From Enchytraeus crypticus (lineage: Eukaryota; Annelida; Clitellata; Enchytraeida; Enchytraeidae), in the NCBI GenBank assembly GCA_905160935.1, contig CAJHZI010000649.1, forward strand, positions 1 through 64,000: 64,000 nt of DNA, written 5' to 3'. The position numbers and the translations under genes were made by a program. The notes under the pieces are model-generated. The model searched no databases. It was given only the letters and a program-made list of their open reading frames with translations, and had not been told where the DNA came from. Numbering within the stretch: the first letter of the stretch is position 1; each line of letters opens with the position of its first letter. This document shows, in pieces, positions 24,443-35,004 of the stretch.

Positions 24443-24892
24443 AATGTCTCATAGCGCAATGGTTAGAGGTGTAGATAACGTGTAGATAATTATGCTAGGA
24501 CATGTCGGTGGAAAAAGGAGGAAAGGTCGTCAAAGAACGCGTTGGCTTGATACTGTAGAATTTTACCTCAACACCAGCATAGCGGATTTGAGGAGGCAGC
24601 AAGAAATCGTGATACATGGAGACAGATAGTTCATAAAGTGTCCAAGAGTCGGCTTTGACTGAACGGATAACTCATCATCGTAGATAACGTCATGAAGATT
24701 TAAATGACAGAACATGAGGTGAATTGAACCTTCGTGGGTTCGAATCCCAGCCGCGCTGATCTGATAGTAAAATCTCGGACATTCACTGGACTAGTTATAC
24801 GGAAAGTGGACTAAATTGCCTAACGGATTTAACATGTGGTATTAAAAATGATAGATATCAACATAGTTGATCTTTTCACTATAATGCGTGTA
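24443..24892 (+). mobile_element. tRNA-derived SINE (family C), interrupted by a LINE insertion
   Basis: The head carries an A-box-like TAGCGCAATGGTTAGAG and, beyond the insertion, a B-box GGGTTCGAATCCCAGCCGCG. The 3' body is ATCTCGGACATTCACTGGAC, then GCCTAACGG and TGATAGATATCAACATAGTT. A second copy at 48668-48893 shares the body and shows what the uninterrupted element looks like. Confidence 0.8.
24482..24679 (+). mobile_element. 5'-truncated LINE fragment inside SINE C, with target duplication
   Basis: About 198 bases encode, with breaks, RRKGRQRTRWLDTVEFYLN and an ADLRRQ-like tail, typical of LINE reverse-transcriptase C-termini but not of the PWTC family. The copy ends TCATCATC. It is flanked by 11-bp direct repeats GTAGATAACGT at 24471-24481 and 24680-24690. 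Confidence 0.75.
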
Positions 24893-25020
24893 ATTATTAT
24901 CTTCCGTCTTCTCTCCATGTCCATATACGAGTGGATCTTTAAATTATATATAACATTCCTTTTGATGTACCATTATTCTTGGAGGATTCTGCTGATGACG
25001 AGGTGGGCCCCTATGCCTTC
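24893..25020 (-). mobile_element. LINE-derived composite fragment
   Basis: On the minus strand CCCACCTCGTCATCAGCAG, then GGAATGTTATATATAATTTA and CCACTCGTATATGGACATGG. The same order occurs on the plus strand at 29648-29760. Confidence 0.65.
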
Positions 25021-27080
25021 CTCGGTTTCGTCTAACATTTACTGGACAGGGGCGTCATTCCCTGAGAAAACAATACTATTTATCTATGAATATGCATGTA
25101 TAGGCCTATGACAGTATATTTACTTCTTTATTTATCAACATAAGACAGGAGAATAAATAACAAGAAAATAAATCAAACAGTACGAACATGAAAAGTAAAA
25201 TCAAAGCAGAAATGAATTGTAATGTGCTAGAAAACGACAGAGAAGATTTTCTGTTAAATTAATTATTTGGCATCATTCCCATGATATGTTCCATGGTGGA
25301 CATATTTAACTGCGAAACTGAATACATATTTACAGCGTTGTTTTGAGCTCTGCAAAGTAGTTTACTTGTAGACTATACATGTATGTACCATTGAGTAAGC
25401 AGCAGCTTTCAGAGCTTTTAAAGCTATTCTCATCCTGGGCTCTCCCGTCACTGACATCTCTTTCGAATGAGGAAACTAACGTTTACGTTAGCTTTACCAG
25501 CATTTTTACCAATTAGTAGAGTTCATGTCAGAAGCTGTGTTATGCTAGCTAAAGTTTATTTAATTAATTATTTCATTAATTATTTAATTTTATTTAATTT
25601 ATTTAATTTATTATTTATTTAATTTAAGTTTATTTAATTAATTATTTCATTAATTTAAGGATTGTAGTTAGTTTACTTTTGCGATGATATCGAATCCTTA
25701 ATCGATTTTGCACCCTTTGCCAAAGAGTTAGACAATGCCTAATATTAATAAATTAAAGCTAATCAGTCAGTTCACTTTCTACTGTCAAAACTCACTTTCT
25801 AAACATTACGATGATATGCAGTTGCTGTTCATTTGTCTCTGCATGATTAGTAACGATTTACGATCTTAGCATAAAAATGTATAAAATCATCTCCGAATTA
25901 TTTTATATTAATTGTTGTATTTATGTAGGCGTAGTTTTAGCACTGTGTTGTCCATCCTAGTATGACTATTGAAACTGAATAACAGCTCTGGACTAATAAA
26001 TGTAAAATGTAACGAAGTGTTCTTTGTATAGTTACAAATATTTTATGTTGTACTAGAATGTCTCAATAGTTCGGCGTGTAGAGCATTAGGTAACTTAAAT
26101 GACTGTTCCATGGTTGAGGGTTCGATCTCTTATGTTCGATCTCTTTCTTTCTTCCCAATATTCCTAGTTTTAAGAACATATTATTTCTACAGAAATTTTG
26201 CTTCATGCTCAGTATAAGCCATGGAGAATACAAGTTGATGCTATCATAAGAACAGCGCCTAAATCAAACCTTCATGTAGCAGTTGTATTGTATCGTTCCT
26301 TCATCAGGTTGGCCGTAACTATTATTAGCCTGGGTAAACGAGAATTTTGACAAAATTATCGGTATTTTCCACATCAATTCTGCTTAGTCACCTCTTAATT
26401 GATTCACATGCAGTTAACGGTAGGTCTGGTCGATCGGGGGGTCTAGTGGCAGATCTAGGAGGGGGGTGGGGGCACGCTCCCTGATAATAGTCAATCGTCA
26501 ATCATACACATATGACCTGCTACTCGATTATACTTAACGCTGGTTTTAGTTAATAACTACAAAGTTACTAATTGCGTTCAAATGATACTAACTAAAATGC
26601 ATTATTTTGAATTCCACTTGTAAGTTGTATGTTGCCTTTTGTTAGAATATGAAACTGTGACTTAGCATTCCGCATGTGCAATCTGAAGTTGCTTCACACG
26701 ATTATATCCATTTTGACTCTGAGTATAATAAATGAGCATTAGTGGAAGTGGAAAATGCTGTTGTCTTGCTATCTCTGTTAGTGGTGTAGTAGGGCCTGGA
26801 TTTATTATATTGACTAAAATGCTTCATATACAAATTATACATATTATACTATTATACATATTATACATTGACTAAAATGCTTCATATACAAATTATACAT
26901 ATTATACTATAATAATACTATAAATAATAAATAAATAACGGTTTAACGTCCGTTTCCTCATCCAGGGATGATGTCAGGGACGTCCCCAACATCACACATC
27001 ACTACAGATCAATTCACCCAGACCAATCTGCGAAAGAAATGTGCTGAGGAGAAGTATGGTCATAAACGAAAGCCAGTCCG
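25021..27080. other. Non-genic stretch with small repeats
   Basis: Contains a partial family S SINE at about 25430-25505 (CCCGTCACTGACATCTCTTT, GAGGAAACTAACGTTTACG), an AT-rich duplication at 25550-25665, a tRNA-like piece at about 26055-26140 with GAGGGTTCGATCTC, and a ~55-bp duplication (TGACTAAAATGCTTCATATA) at 26810-26905. No exon recognised. Confidence 0.55.
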
Positions 27081-27084
27081 GTGA

Positions 27085-27690
27085 TCAAAAATTGGTCAAG
27101 GTAGATTGATTATGTCTATGGTGGGAAAAGGTAAGTTTTAAGCTTGCTAGAGAATGTTGAAAGAGAATAACAAGAGCGAAGATTAGCAGGTAAAGAGTTC
27201 CAGATTGTGGGTGCTGCGTAAGAAAATGAACGTCTGCCCAATGACGTGAGAATATTTGGAACTGAGAGAAGATTGGCATCGGTGGAGCGAAGTGCACGTG
27301 AGGGACGATAGGGAAGAAGAATTTCAGATAAGTAAGAAGGCTTGCCAAATCGCAGAGTTTTGAAAGTTAATAGAGCAATTTTATATTTTATGCGTTGATT
27401 AACAGGGAGCCAATGAAGACTGCGAAGTAGAGAAAGAGAGCGAAATTGAAGTCGAGAGGACTTACAAGCAACACGTGCAGGAGAATTTTGGACGTGCCGC
27501 AAACGATTGAGAGAAGAAGTAGGCAACCCATGTAATAATGAATTACAGTAGTCGAGCTTTGAATGAACTATAGAATTATCAAGGATAGTGGCTGAATTTC
27601 TAGTAAGGGATGGACGTATTTGCCTAATCTGACGAATCTGAAAGAAAGAAGCGCGACAAACAGAAGAGATATGGGATTTAAAGTCAAGGT
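27085..27690 (-). pseudogene. CR1/L2-type LINE reverse-transcriptase C-terminus
   Basis: The minus strand has a 136-codon frame (27526-27116) with the conserved layout of CR1/L2/Rex-like LINEs: VQNSPARVAC, LHWLPVNQRIKYKIALLTFK, PSYLSEILLPYRPSRALRS, SYAAPTIWNSLPANLR and LSTFSSKLKTYLF. Only the C-terminal tail downstream of the catalytic domain is present, so the copy is 5'-truncated. This family differs from the PWTC LINE. Confidence 0.88.
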
Positions 27691-27699
27691 TTATGCATT

Positions 27700-28431
27700 A
27701 AAGTCTATGCATTTAGTTTCTTAGAAATTAAATGCTACTTTCATATTTATGCCTGATGTGTATGTCTGTAAAATTTAATGCACGGTCTTTAAATATTTTT
27801 TAAAGAAAAGTTACTTAAAATAGTTGTCTAACTGCTCCTTTTACTTAGAAGCTAAAGAAAGTTTACTGCTTCTTAATTTAAGGGTTAACTTCATTTTTAG
27901 TTAAAAGTTACAAAAAGCTTGACTAAAAAAAAAAAAAAAATATCTGTCTTACTAACCTATCATTACAACAATCATTATGCATTGACTGGATATGGTCGAA
28001 TGTCACTGAGAAGCGTTGCATTGATTCTAGGTATGACGTAGAACACGTGTGGCCCAGGAATCCAATGTTAAGCGCTGAGCTCGATCTCAGCCGCCTTACA
28101 GACGGTTGTCTCTGTTGTTGGTTCCGCATCATGCTTGCTGAGAGACACTAGTGAAGCTTCAGTAACAGCTTTGACATATGCTAAGTGCGTATAAAACTCG
28201 TTGATTTACTCGTAATGCCTTGCAATAGACGGCAGTGAAGATTAACGTTCGATTTTTAACCCGAGGTTGATAAATACATCTTTATTTCACCAAAATATGG
28301 TAGCATAAGTACAATAAGTACACAATATAAAGCACAAAGTGTCATCATGTTGATACCAGAGACGTCTTTAATGGAACATATAACTACAACCAGTCATACA
28401 AACACTAGAACATACTAACAATTGCGTTGAC

Positions 28432-28476
<45 letters not shown>

Positions 28477-29320
28477 AGGAGAGAGAGAGAGAGAATATGT
28501 TTATTAGATCAAAACGCAGCATACAAAAATGAAAATAAGCACACGGAAAAATTCAAATTGAATAGAAAGCAAAATAATATAAAAGAAAACTTTAAAAAGG
28601 TAAAAATACTATCAATCAAACAAATTAAGCAGAGGTAGGAACAATAGGCCATCAAAGAGAACAAGAAGCTTTCTATCTAGAACAGAAGAAAGATCGATAT
28701 CGATGCAGTCCGTTAGCCAAAAGGGGATACGTACCGTCTGAGGATATGAATATGAAGCGGAATGAGTATACGCGGAAACAAATAGAACAGTATATTAAAA
28801 GTTGTGTGTTTAATTCAACATACAGTAAGCCTACATATAACAGGATAAATCGAAATCTATCTCATGATCTCCAATATGCTATTGAGTTTTCGTAAATTTG
28901 TTAGCTCATGGATATGCATGCTAACAACGATTAATAAGAAATCAATACGTACTTTTATTTTTTTAATTTTTAATTTTTAATTTTATTTATTTAGATCACC
29001 AAAAAGGGTCATTCAACCCTGTACAGTTCACAAGCAATGCAAACAAACAAGTAAATGCAATAAGTGAACATAATTTAAATTTGAATCATGGTTCACATTT
29101 AAATTGTGTTCACTTTTATGCATTTAATTAATTACATGCAATAAGTATATGCATTTAATTTACTTAATTAATTAATTTAACTAGTGATGAATTAAGTAAG
29201 AACTATTTCAATGAAATTTTATTGAATGAAAGTACATCATTAGGTAGAGTAGAAGCACAACTGAATAGTCTTGACTGCTCAAGTATTCTTATAAACTCTA
29301 TCTACTTGAAAGTTATTCAT
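27700..29320. other. Upstream flank of the GABA receptor gene
   Basis: A run of A at 27925-27941, and (GA)n at 28434-28495, which could serve as GAGA sites though nothing proves this. AT-rich direct and inverted words (ATTTAAATT, TTAATTAATT) occur at 28960-29180. No TATA/Inr pair that I would defend. Confidence 0.4.
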
Positions 29321-29321
29321 T

Positions 29322-29470
29322 ATGACTGAGATGATATCTAGGATAACATGTCTTACGGGATTCGGCCGACTATACTTTCTTTGCGTCGTGTCGTGTATGC
29401 TGAGTCAGAGCTTTTCAATTTCTGCAACAGAAATCTTCAAGCCAGGTCGTAAGGGAAAACAATCAAACAG
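29322..29470 (+). CDS. GABA receptor exon 1: start codon and signal peptide
   Basis: An in-frame TGA sits just upstream of the first ATG, and a second in-frame ATG lies three codons later at 29331, so either could start. The encoded leader has a basic stretch followed by a hydrophobic core ([11 protein letters not shown]), as in a secretory signal peptide. The exon ends AAC AG before a GTAGGG donor, in phase 2. That matches exon 2 if exon 2 uses the TAG acceptor at 34760-34762. No similarity recognises this exon; the support is signal-peptide character, strand, position and phase. Confidence 0.62.
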
Positions 29471-32400
29471 GTAGGGCCTATGTTCTAATATACATAGTGT
29501 CACTATGCTTTTAAAATCACATTTTATTTTCAATAAATACTTCAGTTACAGACAATTAATTTGGTATATGCTTGCAGACGTTTATAGTAGAGACAGTTGT
29601 TACCTAATGAAGAGATTTATTAATTTGCTAGCATATGTACATAGCTGAAAAAGGTATAAGGGACCCACCTCGTCAAAGCAGAATTCCCCAAATATAATGG
29701 CATATCAAATGGAATGTTATAGATGATTTGGAGATTCACTCGTATGTGGACATGAAAAGGGGAGCGGAGGATAGAGATGAGTGGAATCGTCAGGTATCAG
29801 GGACCTGCCTGTAGGCAGTGCACTAAGAGAGAGAGAGAAAGAGAGAGAGAGAGATGTACATAGATGATTTGGTTTTAATAACTCCTTCTTGGCACACTCT
29901 GCTAGGTGAAAAGCTCAGAAAAGCTTCTGCTCATAGGCTACTTGAGAATAAACAATATAATAAGTATGGTGCGTAATACCAAGAAAACTTTCTGCATGGT
30001 TTTTATTAGAATTCTCATATTACTAGTAAATATGTGGCAATTATATTAAGCAGTTTAATCTTGATGGTCATTAGCCATCGTTTGCAACCAGTTTTAAGTA
30101 GGCTTACTTAGGTGACAAGATACAGAAAGACCTCTGTGATGAGTCTGATGACCTAGATATTAATCTAGAGATTATGAATCTATTTTATCAAACCAATGTT
30201 CTTAAACTCAGATTTACAGTAATAACAATAATAGCCTTCAACAATTTCTATGGCAGTGTCATGGCCGGTGTCCGTTCTTCTATACCACTTTACAGGTTCC
30301 TGGCAGGTTATTATTAATCCTTTACATGGTTAATCATATCTTTGCAATTTACAATAACCTCCGACAATTTATTTACTTTTCAAAGTATTGATTTGGCTGA
30401 TCTTCACTTGCTGTAATAAATTGAAATAATTTAGAAATTTTTTTCCAATGATTTTCTGATATAGCCCATTCTAGTGTCTTTAAGAGAACTCTATTTAACC
30501 GCATGAAAACCTGCTTTTATAATGCGTTAAATATTTTTCTACTTTTCAAATTATAGCAGTATTACTGATATATTGTTGCATCTTGCATAGCCAGTATTTG
30601 ATTCCATGCTATATAATTAACGTGGCTATATACCCCTTTATTTATACCCCCATCAATTGGACCAATATGAAGGCACCCATCTGTAGAGCTGCTAATCAGT
30701 GAGTGATATCTAAAACATTCGCCTTTCAGGGTGCACCTATCATATAGACTCATCAATTAGACCTAAGTGATTGATTACTCGACAGATTAACTAAAAGTGT
30801 TGACTGAGAATTAGGAATATTTAATGATTGTCAACCTGCACAGCTACTAAAGAGCAAATTAAAAGCGGAAAAAATCATGAGATGTTTCATGTGAATTACA
30901 TCTATACACAGAGTTTTCTTTTCCTGCATAATGAATATGTACAGTATTAATTAGTTTTAAAGATATCTATCTTGATAATAAAGATACGATAAAGAATCTC
31001 AAATTTCTAAGAATCAAAGAATTTTTCGGATTCTCATAGCAGAGCATAGAATGAAGCGGTTCGGTTTCTCATAGTGGAGCTTAGAATGAAGCTTTACGGT
31101 ATTTCATAGTAGAACTTAGAATGAAGCGGTTCGGTGTGACATAGTTGAGCTTAAAATGAAACGGTTCAATACATCATTGCATAACTTAGAATGAAGCGGT
31201 TCGCTATGTCATAAAAGAGCCTAGAATGAAGCGGTACGATATCTCGTAGTAGAACTTAGAATGAAGTGGTTCGGTATCTCATAGTAGAGTTGAGGATGAA
31301 TCAGTTCGATATATCAAAGTAGAGCTTAGAAGAAACGATTAGGTATCTGATAGTAGAGTTTAGAATGAAACGGTACGGTATATCATAGTATAGAATAGAA
31401 AAATGATGTACGGTTTCTCATAGCAGAGAATAGAATGAAGCGGTTCGGTATCTCAGAGAAGAGCCTCGAATGAAACGGTACGGTATCTCATAGTAGAGAA
31501 AGCAATAAAGCGGTACGGTATTTCATAGTAGAGCTTAGAATGAAGTGGTTCGGTATTTCATAGTAGATCGTAGAATGAAGCGGTTCTGTATCTCACAGTG
31601 GAGCTTAAAATGAAGCGAATCGGTGTATCATAGCGGAGCTTAGAATACATCGGCTCGGTATCTTATTGAAGAGCTTGGAATGGAACGGTACGGTACCTCA
31701 TAGTGGAGCTTAGAATGAAGCGGTACGGTATCTCATAGTAGGGCTTAGAATAAAGTAGTTTAGTACATCATTGTGGAGTTGAGATTGAATCAGTTCGGTA
31801 TCTCTTAGTAGAGCTTAGAATGAAGCTGTTTGGTTTCTCATAGTAGAGCTTAGAGCGTAGAAGCGGTATGGTATATTATAGTAGAGGTTATAATGAAACG
31901 GTTCAGTACATCATTGCATAGCTTAGAATACAGCAGTTCGCTATGTCATAGAAGAGCTTAGAATGAAGCGGTACGGTATCGCAGAGTACGGATTAGAATG
32001 AAGCCGTTCGGTATCTCATAGTAGAGCTTGGAATGTAACGGTTCGGTGTCTTATCGTGGAACTTAAAATAAAGCGATACGGTGTCTCAAAGTAGAGCTGA
32101 GAATGAATCAGTTCGGTATCTCATACTAGAGCTTAGAATGAAGCGGTACGGTATCTCATTGAAGAGCTTAGAATGAAGCGGTACGGTCTAATGAACAAAG
32201 AAATTTGCAGATGACAACATCGATCATTATACACTGTGTTTTTTTATAACTGATACCCATAATTATTTTTACAATAAAGTCATAAGGAGTTGACCGATGT
32301 TCTTGAAATTTACAGTACTTGACCAGCATCCAATTCTACAATATCTAAAGAAATTCCGTTAGAGTATCTTTAATAACGTGAAAGTTATAGTTTCGCGAAT

Positions 32401-34967
32401 ATGAGTGGGGTCAGATAAGAAATTTCCATTACAGGATTACGGGCGTGTTACATTTAGCGTAGATTATCTCTATAAAAATACTAGCTAACGCGCAATATAA
32501 AATTTCCGCTAATGCTATTTAGAAGAGCAATCAATTCTTTTCAAAACGACTTAGAATACGTGCTGATATGTTCTTAAATGACAAGGTTATTGACCTTTTT
32601 ATGCATACATTGCATGAAGAAATAAAAGAAGTCTTTAACTGTGGCTCTAGAGGACGCCGCTGCCGTGGCTGCGGTGACAGCAGTTGTACCCAGACATGCA
32701 ATGAAAGTTCCATGACTTTGTCAATTAAGCACATATCAGCACGTATTTTACGGCATTTTGCAAAGAAGTTTTTGCTCTTCAAAATAGCATTAGCTGAAAT
32801 TTCGTGACGCGTTCGCTATTATTTGTATAGAGAAAATTTTACGCTGCATGTAACACGCCCGTAATCCTGTACTGGAAATTTCTTATCTGACCCCACTTCT
32901 ATTCACAAAAACTATAACTTTCACGTTATTATAGATATTCAAACGAAATTTCGCTATATTTGGTAGAATTGGCTGCTGGACAATTACTGTAAATTTCAAG
33001 AACATCGGTCCACTTCTTACGACTTTATTGTGAAAACAATTTGGGGTATCAGTTATAAAAAAACACAGTGTAGATCATTACAGAAACTTTCAAATCAGGA
33101 AACCGACATTATCATTAGTTTTAGCTTTTTAAATCTAAATTGCAGCAGAAACGACAATTATCGTTCGAATTAGCTTGATTTGCGTTGGCAATTATAATGT
33201 TTTAAAGAGTAAAGTTATAGCAGACATGAATAGTATACTTATAACCAATATTATAAACGGAAAGATATTCTCGCCGATAGCAATCTCTACCATTTGACTT
33301 TATCCGCGAGATAACTACCAATCTGCTTTTTGCATACTATGAAACTTCTCTATTCTCACCTTTATCTTGAGTCTGTAACGTCACATTTCCAAGTATTCTA
33401 ACCATTTAAGCGGATTTCGCGTTCTCCTATTGGTTGGAGCCACCTGCGACTGTTGAATCAGCCCCTGGCGACGACTTTTGTTTTAATCTAACGGTGACAT
33501 TATCCGCCCGATCTCGACAAGATATAGTTCCGTCACATGTAGCTGAAATCAGCTCAGATACCGACCGACATCTCGTTCATAAGATGCAAAAGCGACTTAC
33601 GGCGACGATATCGTTCTGATTGAAGCTTTATAAGACCGGCGGTTAGAGAGTAGATGAATCAAATCTAATAGAGTAAGTCTAAGTAACAGCTTTTCAAGGA
33701 ATTTCAATAACATGAAATGAGTAGATGAAGCAAACCTAACCTGAATCTGTAAGCTACTGCACAAAATTTGCATTTCAAGACCTGCATCATCGGGTACGGG
33801 ATTTCAGCGACAATTTTAGGCTACAACTGGAATCCACAACTGGAATTAGGCTACTACAATTATGGTATAACTGGAAGATACAAACTAGATGCTAGAAATT
33901 ATCATTTCATGATCTGCATAATCAGATACGGGATTAACTTTCAAGGAGAAAGTCAAGTCTGCACCGTTTGTCAGATTTCATTGTAATTCCAGTTTATTTA
34001 TAGTCGTAGAAAATTTAAAATTTCTGTCACACTTTTCGTACAAGGAATTGGCGAGGCGTCACGTGTTGTATACAAAACCAGTTTCTGGCAGTTGAAGAAA
34101 ATTGTCAGACAATATATGGCCGCAGTGGAAATATTATCCGACGAATTTTTCGATAAGAAAACTTTTGTCACTGAAGTATAGTTGATCCCATGCGACGTCT
34201 CACATTTCAATCAGATACGACTTTTTATTTCAAGGTCTTATTGTTTTTATGCTATAATATTCAAAGACTAAACCTATTTGAAAGTGGTGCTAAATGGAAT
34301 TAAAGAATTGAAATGCAGTTACTGTACCTGTCCTATAAGATTCTTGCAACGCAGATAATCTGCATAGAAAAAGAAATAGACCTAATCCCGTAATATTTAC
34401 TGTCGGAGCCCGTAGCTAATCCTTAAGGTATCAGACTGGAGATTAAGAGATACAGGGTTCTAATCGTGAGCACGCAGATCAATGACATCTTTTGAAGGCT
34501 TGTGAAATTATGTAGCCTTGGGTTTAGCTTTGGCTAAAAATTAACTATTTTAGAATTACATTTCTAGCTTATTACATTATTTACTTTTATTTATGTCCAT
34601 TTACATATTTTATTAATTCTGCAATGGTGTGTTGCATTTGACGTCGGTTTTGCAGAGTCCGCCTCAGGCGTCCCTGAAATTGCCTTTTGGCGAAGAACAA
34701 GAAGTCAAATCCTTATTGATGGATTGATTGTTTGATTGATTGATTGATTGATTAAGGAATAGTTTTACCCCAGCTGCCGCACCCTCTGCGCCAGTGAAGC
34801 AATACAAGGGTGACAGCGCTGATGTGTCGAGAATGATAGAAGAACTTGTGGAAGGGTATGACAAACGTCTCAGACCTAAATATAAAGGTAACAGTATGTC
34901 TTTCTTTCTATGTCACTGTATTTATATATACATGTATACATGTATATATATATATATTTATATACAA

Positions 34968-35004
<37 letters not shown>

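Larger units (their letters stand above)
29471..34762 (+). other. GABA receptor intron 1
   Basis: A 5.3-kb intron holding a LINE terminus (29648-29852), a 35-bp satellite (31018-32191), a fold-back transposon (32230-33072), a CpG-richer patch (33280-33660) and a diverged tRNA-like SINE at about 34405-34540. The stretch 29860-31015 shows nothing recognisable. Confidence 0.6.

Noticed and set aside
24443..24760. Possible tRNA gene
   Set aside because: A-box and B-box are present but no cloverleaf or anticodon arm closes; the unit is repeated at 48668 with a SINE body.
27116..27526. 136-codon frame as a possible host gene
   Set aside because: Carries the CR1/L2 LINE signature (LHWLP, SYAAPTIWNSLP), 5'-truncated.
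28434..28495. (GA)n as the GABA receptor promoter
   Set aside because: A simple GA tract alone is not enough; no core promoter elements that I can defend around it.
32568..32807. 79-codon frame with a Gly/Arg/Cys-rich core inside the fold-back element
   Set aside because: Overlaps an inverted frame on the other strand produced by the inverted repeat; no transposase motif.
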